Shown here: positions 40,263-48,427 of the stretch, piece after piece | Numbering within the stretch: the first letter of the stretch is position 1 | Layout: every line of letters begins with the position of its first letter | Assembly: GCA_910579725.1 (NCBI GenBank) | Contig: CAJTUD010000009.1 | Span: 1 to 63,158 of the forward strand | Origin: an uncultured Oscillospiraceae bacterium | GTDB taxonomy: Bacteria; Bacillota; Clostridia; Oscillospirales; Oscillospiraceae | Length of the DNA: 63,158 nt | Direction of reading: 5' to 3' | Made by a program: the position numbers and the translations under genes | The notes under the pieces: generated by a model | The model's input: the letters and a program-made list of their open reading frames with translations, nothing else | The model's database searches: none | Told to the model about the DNA's origin: nothing

Positions 40263-41567
40263 TCATTGTTTTGGAAGAATGACGTCTTTTTTGCCCATGT
40301 AGAGTCTCAGAGCCTCTGGAATCCTGACACTGCCGTCGGCCTGCAAATTGTTTTCCAGCAGAGCGATCAGCATCCGCGGCGGCGCAGCTACGGTATTGTT
40401 CAATGTATGGGGGAGATAATTTTTTCCATCCGCGCCTTTCACCCGGATTTTCAGCCTTCTTGCCTGGGCATCTCCCATGTTGGTGCAGGAACAGACTTCA
40501 AAGTACTTTTTCTGCCTGGGGCTCCAGGCTTCGATGTCGCAGCTCTTGACCTTCAGGTCCGCCAGATCGCCGGAGCAGCATTCCAGCTGTCTCACAGGGA
40601 TATCCATGCTCCGGAACAGCTCCACGCTGAACCGCCACATTTTTTCATACCAATCCATGGACTCCTCTGGCTTGCAGACCACAATCATTTCCTGCTTTTC
40701 AAACTGGTGAATCCGGTATACGCCCCGTTCCTCAATGCCATGAGCGCCTTTTTCTTTCCGGAAGCAGGGGGAGTAGGAGGTAAGGGTCTGCGGCAGTTGT
40801 TCCTCCTTGAGAATCTGGTCAATAAACTTCCCGATCATGGAGTGCTCACTGGTACCGATCAGATACAGGTCTTCTCCCTCAATCTTGTACATCATGGCAT
40901 CCATGTCTGTCTGGCTCATGACGCCCTCCACCACGTTTCCATGGATCATAAACGGCGGGATGCAGTAAGTGAAGCCCTTGTCAATCATGAAGTCTCTGGC
41001 ATAGGCCAGCACAGCTTCATGAAGTCTGGCGATATCGCCCATCAGGTAATAAAAGCCGTTGCCGGCCACCCGTCCGGCGGCGTCCATATCAATGCCGTCG
41101 AACCGCTCCATGATTTCCGTGTGGTAAGGAATCTCAAAGTCCGGCACTGCCGGTTCGCCGAACCGCTCCAACTCCACATTTGCGCTGTCATCCGGTCCAA
41201 TGGGCACAGATGGATCGATGATATTGGGAATCACCATTAAAATATGGTGGATTTCCGCCTCCAGCTCAGACTCCTTCTTTTCCAGCTCTGCCAGCCGGTC
41301 GGCGTTGGCCTTGACTTTGGCTTTGACGGCTTCCGCCTCCTCCAGCTTGGAGGGGTCTTTTTTCGCCTGACCCATCAGCATGCCGACTTGTTTGCTTAGA
41401 GTGTTTCTCTGCGCTCTCAGTTCGCTGGCCTCAGTAATGGATTTTCTGTTTTCCCCGTCCAGCTCAAGCACTTTGTCTACCAGGGGGAGCTTTTCGTCCT
41501 GAAACTTCTTTTTAATATTTTCCTTTACGGCATCCGGGTTCTCCCGGATAAACTTGATGTCTAACAA
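40263..41567 (-). CDS. serS: Seryl-tRNA synthetase
   Basis: Class II synthetase, 434 residues. The start is TTG 41567 (LLDIKFIRENPDAV, the conserved SerRS N-terminus), 8 nt after AGGAGG; the only ATG in frame (41666) adds 33 residues that do not fit the family. N-terminal coiled-coil tRNA-binding arm (about 30-105), motif 2 (TSYSPCFRKEKGAHGIEERG) and motif 3 (LNNTVAAPPRMLIALLENN). It follows parB by 119 nt; a parS site lies in that gap. Confidence 0.96.
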   Translation of the reverse strand: MLDIKFIRENPDAVKENIKKKFQDEKLPLVDKVLELDGENRKSITEASELRAQRNTLSKQVGMLMGQAKKDPSKLEEAEAVKAKVKANADRLAELEKKESELEAEIHHILMVIPNIIDPSVPIGPDDSANVELERFGEPAVPDFEIPYHTEIMERFDGIDMDAAGRVAGNGFYYLMGDIARLHEAVLAYARDFMIDKGFTYCIPPFMIHGNVVEGVMSQTDMDAMMYKIEGEDLYLIGTSEHSMIGKFIDQILKEEQLPQTLTSYSPCFRKEKGAHGIEERGVYRIHQFEKQEMIVVCKPEESMDWYEKMWRFSVELFRSMDIPVRQLECCSGDLADLKVKSCDIEAWSPRQKKYFEVCSCTNMGDAQARRLKIRVKGADGKNYLPHTLNNTVAAPPRMLIALLENNLQADGSVRIPEALRLYMGKKDVILPKQ

Positions 41568-41668
41568 ATTGGAAGCCTCCTTATATTGCCGCACGTTGGG
41601 CGGCAAACGAAATGATATCTGATGGCAATTCTGAAGCCTGGGGCTGCCTTTTGCTGCCAGCGGCAAAA

Positions 41669-41684
41669 TGTTCCACGTGGAACA
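41669..41684. promoter_or_regulatory. parS: parS site 1 (parB-serS gap)
   Basis: TGTTCCACGTGGAACA, a perfect 16-bp palindrome matching the ParB-binding consensus; flanking A/T extends it to 20 bp. Confidence 0.92.
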
Positions 41685-41686
41685 TT

Positions 41687-42556
41687 CTATTGTCCCAGCC
41701 TCTCCAGCGCCTCCAGGAGATCATTGAGATCGTCCACTCCATAGTATTCGATCTCAATTTTCCCCTTTTTCTTTCCTTGAGAAATATGGCAGGCCCGTCC
41801 CAGCCGGGCGGAGAGAGATTTCGCCGCTTCAGCGGCGTAATCCACATCTGGAGCTGCCTTCTTTTCCGCAGGCCTTGCGGCTTTTCGCTCTTCAATCTGA
41901 ATGTGCCTTACCAGCTGTTCTGTCTGTCGGACGCTGAGATGCTTCTTTATAATCTCGTCTGTCGCCTTCACTCTCATAGGAGGGGAGAGGGGAAGAATTG
42001 CCTTGGCATGTCCGGCAGAGATCTTGTTCTGCTCCACCAGCCGCTGAATGCTGATATTCAAATCCAGCAGCCGCAGGGCGTTGGCCACGGCGCTCCGGGA
42101 TTTCCCCACACTGTCCGCCGCCTCCGCCTGGGTCATTCCATAGGTTTCTACCAGAGCCTGAAAACCCAGAGCCTCTTCAATGGGGTTGAGATCTTCCCGC
42201 TGGAGGTTCTCAATCATCGCCAGCTCCATAGATTTCTGGTCGTCGGCCTCAATGATAACCGCCGGCACCTCGTCCAGTCCCGCCATTCGGGCCGCCCGCC
42301 AGCGCCGTTCTCCGGCAATGATCTGATAGTATCCGCTGGCCAGCTTCCTTACTGTCAGCGGCTGAATCAGACCATGCTGCCGGATGGAGTCCGCCAGTTC
42401 CTTCAGCTTCTCCTGGTCAAAGTTTTTTCTCGGCTGATTTTGGTAGCTCTCAATCTGCGAAATGGAAAGAGTAGAAGAGGGGGTGGAAAAATCGGCGGAA
42501 AAATCCTCTCCCAGCAGAGCGCTGAGCCCCTTGCCCATTCCTTTTTCCTTTGCCAT
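41687..42556 (-). CDS. parB: Chromosome-partitioning protein ParB (Spo0J)
   Basis: CTP-dependent DNA clamp that loads at parS and spreads. 289 residues. MGKGLSALLGEDFS at the start is the ParA-stimulating peptide. N-terminal CTP-binding domain: NQPRKNFDQEKLKELADSI, IIAGERRWRAAR (GERR 82-85), ENLQREDLNP. HTH: MTQAEAADSVGKSRSAVANA and ISAGHAKAIL. C-terminal dimerisation about 235-289. It starts 20 nt after parA. Confidence 0.97.
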   Translation of the reverse strand: MAKEKGMGKGLSALLGEDFSADFSTPSSTLSISQIESYQNQPRKNFDQEKLKELADSIRQHGLIQPLTVRKLASGYYQIIAGERRWRAARMAGLDEVPAVIIEADDQKSMELAMIENLQREDLNPIEEALGFQALVETYGMTQAEAADSVGKSRSAVANALRLLDLNISIQRLVEQNKISAGHAKAILPLSPPMRVKATDEIIKKHLSVRQTEQLVRHIQIEERKAARPAEKKAAPDVDYAAEAAKSLSARLGRACHISQGKKKGKIEIEYYGVDDLNDLLEALERLGQ

Positions 42557-42576
42557 AGGGAAATCCTCCTTCCGGC

Positions 42577-43335
42577 TTATTTCTGATCCTTGCGCAAAAA
42601 TTCTTTTGCCAGCGCGGCGTAGGCTTCCGCGCCCCGGCTGGTCCGGTCATAGGCGCTGATGGGTTTTCCGTGGCTTGGTGCTTCGCTGAGCCTTACGTTC
42701 CGGGGAATCACGGTGGCGTACACCTTCCCGGGGAAATAGCGCTTGACTTCTTCTGCCACCTGCATGGCCAGGTTTGTTCTGCTGTCGTACATCGTCAGCA
42801 GAACGCCCTCCAGCTCCAACTGGGGATTAAGCCCCCGCCTCACCGCCCGGATGGTGTAAATCAGATCACTGAGTCCCTCCAGGGCAAAATACTCGCTCTG
42901 CACCGGCACCAGGGCGCTGTCTGCGGCGCACAGAGCGTTCAGCGTCAGCAGCTCCAGAGAGGGCGGGCAGTCTACGAATATGTAATCATACTTCGGCGCC
43001 AGCTTTTCCAGGGCCCTCCTGAGAAGATGCTCTCGGTCCTGAATTGCCACCATTTCCACACCCGCTCCCGCCAGTCCTTTGGAGGAGGGAAGCACATCGC
43101 CGTACCGGGTGGACACTATCCGCTTTTCCGGTTCGATGTCATTGAGCAGAACGTCATAAACGCCCAGGGACAGGGATTTGTCCACGCCCATGCCGGAGGT
43201 GGCGTTCGCCTGGGGATCAAAATCGCAGAGCAGAACCCGCTGGCCCATCTCCTTCAGAGCAGACGTCAGGCTGACACAGGTGGTCGTTTTTCCCACGCCG
43301 CCCTTCTGATTGACAACAGTGATGATTTTACCCAT
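42577..43335 (-). CDS. parA: Chromosome-partitioning ATPase ParA (Soj)
   Basis: 252 residues from ATG 43335 after GGAGG. Deviant Walker A NQKGGVGKTTT (9-19), Walker A' LLCDFDPQANATSGMG, Walker B YDYIFVDCPPSLELLTLNAL, and the C-terminal YDRTSRGAEAYAALAKE. Works with ParB in origin segregation and, in B. subtilis, also modulates DnaA. First gene of the minus-strand run ending at mgsA. Confidence 0.97.
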   Translation of the reverse strand: MGKIITVVNQKGGVGKTTTCVSLTSALKEMGQRVLLCDFDPQANATSGMGVDKSLSLGVYDVLLNDIEPEKRIVSTRYGDVLPSSKGLAGAGVEMVAIQDREHLLRRALEKLAPKYDYIFVDCPPSLELLTLNALCAADSALVPVQSEYFALEGLSDLIYTIRAVRRGLNPQLELEGVLLTMYDSRTNLAMQVAEEVKRYFPGKVYATVIPRNVRLSEAPSHGKPISAYDRTSRGAEAYAALAKEFLRKDQK

Positions 43336-43443
43336 AAACCGCCTCCAGGACAAGGCCAATCTGCCCCTGTTCTTCAGAGCTTATCCGCAAATCATCTTCA
43401 TATATCGTGTTACGGATGGGCCCTTTGTTTAGTAGATACTGGT

Positions 43444-43471
43444 AGTATAACACAAAAAAGCTACATTTCAA
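43444..43471 (-). promoter_or_regulatory. Sigma-A promoter of parAB
   Basis: Minus strand: TTGAAA (43466-43471), 16 bp, TATACT (43444-43449), with a ~100-nt leader. A parS site lies 67 bp upstream. Confidence 0.6.
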
Positions 43472-43537
43472 CAGGAAGAAAGAAATTTTTTTATGAATAT
43501 TGAAATTTTTCTTCCGTAAGACGCGGAGAATGAAAAA

Positions 43538-43553
43538 TGTTTCACGTGGAACA
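43538..43553. promoter_or_regulatory. parS: parS site 2 (upstream of parA)
   Basis: TGTTTCACGTGGAACA, one base off the perfect palindrome. Between the divergent parA and GNAT promoters. Confidence 0.88.
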
Positions 43554-43612
43554 CTTCCTGTTTTTGCGGAAAACAAAGCTTTGCCAACCTGCGCTTTATT
43601 TGTCTGAAAGGA

Positions 43613-43641
43613 TTGACAGCACAGCAGGAGAATGATATCAT
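43613..43641 (+). promoter_or_regulatory. Promoter of the GNAT gene at 43690
   Basis: TTGACA (43613-43618), 17 bp, TATCAT (43636-43641). Confidence 0.65.
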
Positions 43642-43689
43642 CCCTTGTACTACAGGATACCATTATTTATATGCGAAAGAGGACGGAAC

Positions 43690-44214
43690 ATGATTCTTGA
43701 AACGGAGCGTCTGTCCCTGCGGGAGCTGACACAGGACGATTACCCGGCACTGTGCCGGATTTTGCAGGATGAGAGAGTAATGTACGCCTATGAAGGAGCT
43801 TTCAGTGACGCTGAAGTTCAGGAGTGGCTGGACCGGCAGCTGGCGCGTTACAAGAAGTGGGGATTCGGGCTGTGGGCGGCAGTTCTGAAAGAGACCGGTG
43901 AAGTAATCGGACAATGCGGTCTGACCATGCAGCTCTGGAAGGAAAGAGAGGTGCTGGAAATAGGGTATCTCTTTCGGAGGGACTGCTGGCACAGGGGCTA
44001 CGCCACGGAAGCCGCCAGAGCATGCAAGGCATATGCCTTTGAAAAACTGGAAGCGGAGGAGGTCTGTTCCATTATTCGGGATATCAATGAAGCTTCCAAA
44101 AGGGTTGCGATCAGAAACGGCATGATGAAAACAGATGTATGGACCAAACACTATCGGGGCGTGGATATGCCCCATTTCCGCTATGTCATAGTTAAAGCGG
44201 ATGAAAGAGAGTAA
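43690..44214 (+). CDS. GNAT-family N-acetyltransferase (RimJ/RimL-like)
   Basis: 174 residues from ATG 43690 after AAAGAGG. ILETERLSLRELTQDDYPAL is the typical RimJ/RimL opening, then GEVIGQCGLTMQ, YLFRRDCWHRGYATEAARAC (acetyl-CoA loop) and IIRDINEASKRVAIRNGM. Sits in the parS cluster on its own promoter. Substrate unknown. Confidence 0.9.
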   Translation: MILETERLSLRELTQDDYPALCRILQDERVMYAYEGAFSDAEVQEWLDRQLARYKKWGFGLWAAVLKETGEVIGQCGLTMQLWKEREVLEIGYLFRRDCWHRGYATEAARACKAYAFEKLEAEEVCSIIRDINEASKRVAIRNGMMKTDVWTKHYRGVDMPHFRYVIVKADERE

Positions 44215-44247
44215 AAACTTCTTTATTCATGCTGCGGCTCATTGATA

Positions 44248-44271
44248 GAAAAAGTGCAGCTGCGCTTTTTC
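44248..44271 (+). terminator. Terminator-like palindrome after the GNAT gene
   Basis: AAAAAG, GCAGCTGC core, CTTTTT with one mismatch pair; short loop, so weak. Confidence 0.4.
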
Positions 44272-44327
44272 TGCTGCGTTGACGATATCAGCCAAAAATA
44301 GAGCGCGGATTGAACATGAAAAGACAG

Positions 44328-44367
44328 AGCCAGGGAAAATGTTCCACGTGGAACATTTTCCCTGGCT
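44328..44367. promoter_or_regulatory. parS: parS site 3 at the centre of a 40-bp perfect palindrome
   Basis: TGTTCCACGTGGAACA at 44340-44355, extended by exact inverted flanks AGCCAGGGAAAA and TTTTCCCTGGCT to a perfect 40-bp palindrome. It lies 21 bp beyond the stop of the minus-strand methyltransferase gene, so it may double as its 3' hairpin. Confidence 0.92.
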
Positions 44368-44388
44368 TACTTGGTAAACTGCTTCAGG

Positions 44389-45159
44389 TTACGTTGGTTT
44401 CCGGGCGGACAGGAAATACCGGTGGGTCCGGCCCTCAATCACACCCTGACAATCCAGGATCTCCTGAGCCCGACGGAGACCGTCCAGGCAGCGCTCCACC
44501 GAGAAGCCAGGAAACTCCCAGGGGATGATCCGGGCAAACCAGACCAGTGCGCCCACATCCCAAAAGCGGATCGACCGGAAAGCCTCCAAACCCTCCAGAA
44601 TAGAGAAGCCGCATTCCTCCAGGGATTGTCTGGCAATGCGCAGGTACTGCGCCGGGAAAGGGAGGGGAGGAACCGGATTCAGAAGAAGGCTCACCAACTC
44701 CCGGTCATTCTCCGCTCCTACCTGCTGGGTCAAAAAAATTCCGCCGGGTTTCAGTACGCGGAAGACCTCCTGGGGCAGATAGTCCCCGTGGCGGTTCAAA
44801 ACCAGGTCAAAGGTTTCGGAGGGGAAGGGGAGGGGGCCATTTCCCTCCGCCTCATGGAAGTCGATGCCGAGAGGAGTCAGAGTTTGCCGGCAAAGAGCGG
44901 CATTGGGTGGATAAGCTTCCGTGGCGCTGATCAGGCGGCAGGGATGATGCAGGGAGAGAAGAAACTCTCCCCCGCCGGTGTCCATATCCAGAATCCGGGC
45001 AGATGGAAAAAGACTGCGGCGAAGAGAGGCTTTGTAGTCCCAGGGGAGGTCCTCCTCCTCTTGATAGCGGCCATGGATATGAGAGAAGTCCCAGCCCAGC
45101 ATGTGAGCTGCCTGTTCCTCCGCCAGCCATTGGGTTAAAAGGGTATCTTGATGCTTCAT
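44389..45159 (-). CDS. SAM-dependent class I methyltransferase
   Basis: 256 residues. SAM motif I RILDMDTGGGEFLLSL (about 53-68), motif II acid in ISATEAYPPN, FDLVLNRHGDYLPQEVFRVL and LKPGGIFLTQQVG (post-motifs). Similar to small-molecule or rRNA-type methyltransferases found alone in Clostridia genomes; substrate unknown. Ends next to the parS palindrome. Confidence 0.85.
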   Translation of the reverse strand: MKHQDTLLTQWLAEEQAAHMLGWDFSHIHGRYQEEEDLPWDYKASLRRSLFPSARILDMDTGGGEFLLSLHHPCRLISATEAYPPNAALCRQTLTPLGIDFHEAEGNGPLPFPSETFDLVLNRHGDYLPQEVFRVLKPGGIFLTQQVGAENDRELVSLLLNPVPPLPFPAQYLRIARQSLEECGFSILEGLEAFRSIRFWDVGALVWFARIIPWEFPGFSVERCLDGLRRAQEILDCQGVIEGRTHRYFLSARKPT

Positions 45160-45175
45160 GACAGCTGCTCCTTAT

Positions 45176-45322
45176 CGTAATCATTGTTTTTACGGTTCGG
45201 CGCAGTCGGCTGACAACTATATCAAACGCAGCATCGTTATCGTGTGGAAGTCCCGATGTAGAAGAGATTTCCGAAGTGCGTTAACGTTCTATTTGGCTCC
45301 TTTTCTTTCAAAAAAGAATATC
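45176..45322. repeat. Partial noncoding element related to elements 1 and 2
   Basis: A core at 45178-45195 (AATCATTGTTTTTACGG) aligns with the cores of elements 1 and 2, and the right end, on the minus strand, has TTCTTTTTTGAAAGAA (45306-45321) then GAGCCAAATAGAAC like the element-1 linker. The left module is missing. In 45160-45461 I see no gene. Confidence 0.35.
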
Positions 45323-45461
45323 TCCGGAGCGGTCTGCTGTCAGATCTTTGACCGCGCCGGGCAGTTACCTCGAATAAAGAGCATGGAGCCTTCACCTCGT
45401 TTCCGTTAAATAAATAGCAGTATAGCCGCAGAGTTTTGACAATTAGGATATGCTCACTTAC

Positions 45462-46124
45462 TTAATAATTATGTGAATAGTAGTCTATAATTGGCACTTT
45501 CTTTTCTATTAAATAATTACCGATTGCAGTTTCAACATCTTCTTTGGAATACTGTCGGAGAATATCCGGAGTAAGTGGAAATATCAAAACAAATGATGTA
45601 TCCCATCCATTATCCCAGTCGCGTGCCAATTCTCCAGACGTTGTATCGTAATCAAAATTAATATCAAAGCTTTTGGCAACAACGCCTACTCTTCCATTTG
45701 CCGTGAATTTTATCCAAACAAGATTTCTTGCGTCAGTTAAATGAAATACCTCTTTGATGACATCGTATTTACTGTCCCACCTGATATACTTACGGAGTTT
45801 CTTATCATAGACGGGTTCCGTCCATTTGCAATCAACAGCAATTATGGCGTTATCCAGGATAAGATGATGGCGACTATCAAGCTCTATTGCTTCTACGCGG
45901 CTTACCTTTGATGTTCCGTTATTCTGCTTAATGAAATTCAATAGTTCATTAATGTACGCCAATACCTTACTGACAGGCACTGGTTCTTGTTGGCTTTGCT
46001 CCTTAGCTTTGTTAACCCTTGTTTTATCACGTTTGTTGTGGATAGATCTTCTTCCCAATTCTCCATTAACATTTTCATAAAAAGCTTCTTCATCCTTGTA
46101 GAAATATCTTTGTATATCGTACAT
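45462..46124 (-). CDS. Hypothetical low-GC protein inside the parS cluster
   Basis: 220 residues from ATG 46124, 10 nt after GGAGGGAG. No family recognised. Features: a basic middle (SIHNKRDKTRVNKAKEQSQQ), a beta-rich domain (about 75-190: AIELDSRHHLILDNAIIAVD, WIKFTANGRVGVVAKSFDIN) and an ordered C-terminus; no membrane segment or signal. AT-rich, with many ATA/TTA codons, so it differs from its neighbours and is probably acquired. Flanked by parS sites and by part of a noncoding element. Confidence 0.65.
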   Translation of the reverse strand: MYDIQRYFYKDEEAFYENVNGELGRRSIHNKRDKTRVNKAKEQSQQEPVPVSKVLAYINELLNFIKQNNGTSKVSRVEAIELDSRHHLILDNAIIAVDCKWTEPVYDKKLRKYIRWDSKYDVIKEVFHLTDARNLVWIKFTANGRVGVVAKSFDINFDYDTTSGELARDWDNGWDTSFVLIFPLTPDILRQYSKEDVETAIGNYLIEKKVPIIDYYSHNY

Positions 46125-46243
46125 TGTATTAACTCCCTCCAGTTTAAAAAATATGTCTGAATATACCATAAATAATGATTTTTTGCAAGCTGCTTTATAA
46201 AATCGGTAAATTTCAAGCTGGCGGTGCTATTATGAAAGAAAAA

Positions 46244-46259
46244 CGTTCCACATGAAACA
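46244..46259. promoter_or_regulatory. Degenerate parS site 4
   Basis: CGTTCCACATGAAACA, a few bases off the parS consensus, 48 bp from the next perfect site. May bind ParB weakly or be a decaying site. Confidence 0.45.
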
Positions 46260-46291
46260 TTTCCGCTCCGCACCAAGGGACGAAGCAAAAA

Positions 46292-46307
46292 TGTTCCACG
46301 TGGAACA
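46292..46307. promoter_or_regulatory. parS: parS site 5 (downstream of rnfB)
   Basis: TGTTCCACGTGGAACA, perfect; A5/T5 flanks give a 26-bp palindrome. Confidence 0.92.
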
Positions 46308-46323
46308 TTTTTCAAAATTTGGA

Positions 46324-47154
46324 TCAGGCTACCGGCGCTACGGGTTCCACCTTGCCGGTGGCATGGATATCGGTAATCAGTTTCCGGGGACATTTGGTTA
46401 CACAGACGCCGCAGGAAGTACATTTGCTGTAGTCAATGGAGGCCACGTTGTCCTTTACGGTGATGGCCTGGGTGGGACAGTTTCGTTCGCAGAGACGGCA
46501 GCCGATGCAGCTGACAGAACAGCCGGCCTTGGCAATGGCACCCTTATCGTGGTTGCCGCAGGGGACCACGATATCCACGGAATAGGGAACGTCAGTGATG
46601 ACATGGCGGGGGCAGGCCTTGGCGCACTGCATACAGTGGGTACATTTGTCCTGATCCACCTCAGCCACGCCGTGGGAGTTGATATGAATGGCGTCAAACT
46701 TGCAGGCCCGGACGCAGGTTCCCCGGCCCAGACAGCCGGAGGCGCACTCCAGGGTGCCGTTGCCGGACACCTTCATGGCGGCTACGCAGTCCTCAATGCC
46801 TACGTAGCGTTCAAACTTCCGGCTGGCCCGGTCGCCGCCGGAACAGCGGACGAAGGCAACCCGGCGCTCCTGGGCTTTGACTTCCACCCCCATGACGGCA
46901 GCAATGCGGCTGGTCTGAAGGCCAGAGCAGCTGGGGCAGGCGTTGACGGGAGCTTCCCTGGCCAGGATGGCCGCCGCGCACCCGGCGCAGCCGGGATAGC
47001 CGCAGCCCCCGCAGTTGGCCCCCGGCAGGCAGTCCAGAATCAGATCCAGCTTGGGGTCGGCCTTGACCTCAAATATCTTGGAAGCCAGGGAAAGAACGAG
47101 ACCAAAGACCCCGCCCAGGATGCCAAGAATCAGTACAGCATAGAAGATATTCAT
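46324..47154 (-). CDS. rnfB: Electron transport complex subunit RnfB
   Basis: Ferredoxin-side iron-sulfur subunit. 276 residues. One membrane helix (about 3-25), the Fe-S domain LDCLPGANCGGCGYPGCAGC (about 40-60), and three ferredoxin-type CxxCxxC clusters: CASGCLGRGTC region, CTHCMQCAKACP, CIGCRLCERNCP and CTSCGVCVTKCP. Last gene of rnfCDGEAB, as in Clostridia. Ends 16 bp from a parS site. Confidence 0.96.
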   Translation of the reverse strand: MNIFYAVLILGILGGVFGLVLSLASKIFEVKADPKLDLILDCLPGANCGGCGYPGCAGCAAAILAREAPVNACPSCSGLQTSRIAAVMGVEVKAQERRVAFVRCSGGDRASRKFERYVGIEDCVAAMKVSGNGTLECASGCLGRGTCVRACKFDAIHINSHGVAEVDQDKCTHCMQCAKACPRHVITDVPYSVDIVVPCGNHDKGAIAKAGCSVSCIGCRLCERNCPTQAITVKDNVASIDYSKCTSCGVCVTKCPRKLITDIHATGKVEPVAPVA

Positions 47155-47233
47155 ATTCCTACCTCTCTTCCGGCTGACAGTGAGAAACAGCCGGGTCGTT
47201 GGAAATGTATTTGCGGGGAACAGGCCCCCGGAT

Positions 47234-47821
47234 TTACCAGGGAATCTGAAGGCCGGAAAAGCCCATGAAACAGAGGGCCATCAGACCCGCGGTAATCAGA
47301 GCGATGGGGAAGCCTCGGAAGGCTTTGGGCGGGTCAGAGAACTCCAGACGCTCCCGGATGCTGGAAAACAGAACGATGGCCAGCAGGAATCCCACGCCGC
47401 CGGTAATGCCATAAACCACGGATTCAATGAAATTGTAGTTGTTCTGCACATTCAGCAGCACTACGCCCAGTACCGCGCAGTTGGTGGTAATCAGCGGCAG
47501 ATACACGCCCAGAGCCTGATACAGGGTAGGAACGGCCTTCTTCAAAAACATCTCCACAAACTGCACCAGAGCGGCGATAACCAGAATAAAGGCGACCGTC
47601 TGCATGTAGTTCAGGTTCAATGCCAGCAGCAGCTTGTTTACCGGGTAGCACAGCGCTGAGGCCAGACCCATGACAAATATGACCGCAAAGCCCATACCCA
47701 AAGAGGTGTCCATCTTCCTGGACACGCCCATAAAGGGACAGATACCCAGAAACTGCGCCAGAATAAAGTTGTTCACCAAAATCGCCCCAAGGGCAATATC
47801 CAGCAGAATGGTCCATTCCAT
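47234..47821 (-). CDS. rnfA: Electron transport complex subunit RnfA
   Basis: Integral membrane subunit, 195 residues from ATG 47821 after GGGAGGG. Six membrane helices: ILLDIALGAILVNNFILAQF, LGICPFMGVSRKMDTSLGMG (with the conserved Cys near the intramembrane FeS), then ITTNCAVLGVVLLNV. RnfA and RnfE are inverted-topology partners that hold a [2Fe2S] cluster in the membrane. Confidence 0.96.
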   Translation of the reverse strand: MEWTILLDIALGAILVNNFILAQFLGICPFMGVSRKMDTSLGMGFAVIFVMGLASALCYPVNKLLLALNLNYMQTVAFILVIAALVQFVEMFLKKAVPTLYQALGVYLPLITTNCAVLGVVLLNVQNNYNFIESVVYGITGGVGFLLAIVLFSSIRERLEFSDPPKAFRGFPIALITAGLMALCFMGFSGLQIPW

Positions 47822-47823
47822 GA

Positions 47824-48423
47824 TCATTTCCCTCCCTTGACCTTGCGCTGAATCCACTGCATCAAAGCGATGAGACAGCCCAGTGTGAGAAAGCCGCCTA
47901 CCGGCTGGACAATCAGCGAGGCGCTGTATTCCGCGGGGAAAATCTGATTCCCCGACAGAGCGCCGGAGCCCAGCAGCTCCCGGATGGCACTCATCGCGAG
48001 CAGGACCAGAGTATACCCCAGACCCTGACAGATACCGTCGACAGCGGCGGCCATAGGATTGTTCCTGCTGGCAAAGGATTCCGCTCGGGCGAGGATGATG
48101 CAGTTGACCACGATAAGAGGAATGAAGACACCCAGGCTCTCAGCAATGTCAGGGAAGAATGCCTGAAGCAGCAGGTCCACCATAGTAACGAAACCAGCGA
48201 TAACCACAATGTAACAGGCAATGCGAACCTGTTCCGGTATGATCTTGCGCAGCAGGGAAATAAAAATGTTGGAAAGAGTCAGAATCACCATTACGGACAG
48301 GCCCATGCCGAGGCCGTTGGAAATGGTGGTGGTGATGGCCAGGGTGGAGCACATGCCCAGCAGCTGTACCAGCACCGGATTCTGTGTGAGAAAACCCTCT
48401 TTGATCTGCTTGCCTACATTCAT
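47824..48423 (-). CDS. rnfE: Electron transport complex subunit RnfE
   Basis: 199 residues from ATG 48423 (RBS AAGGAGAGC). Six membrane helices; NPVLVQLLGMCSTLAITTTI and FIPLIVVNCIILARAESFAS carry the paired Cys positions of RnfE. Partner of RnfA. Spaced 2 nt from rnfA. Confidence 0.96.
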   Translation of the reverse strand: MNVGKQIKEGFLTQNPVLVQLLGMCSTLAITTTISNGLGMGLSVMVILTLSNIFISLLRKIIPEQVRIACYIVVIAGFVTMVDLLLQAFFPDIAESLGVFIPLIVVNCIILARAESFASRNNPMAAAVDGICQGLGYTLVLLAMSAIRELLGSGALSGNQIFPAEYSASLIVQPVGGFLTLGCLIALMQWIQRKVKGGK

Positions 48424-48427
48424 CAGG

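Noticed and set aside
46252..47268. 338-codon plus-strand ORF opposite rnfB
   Set aside because: Antisense shadow, starting within parS-region DNA.
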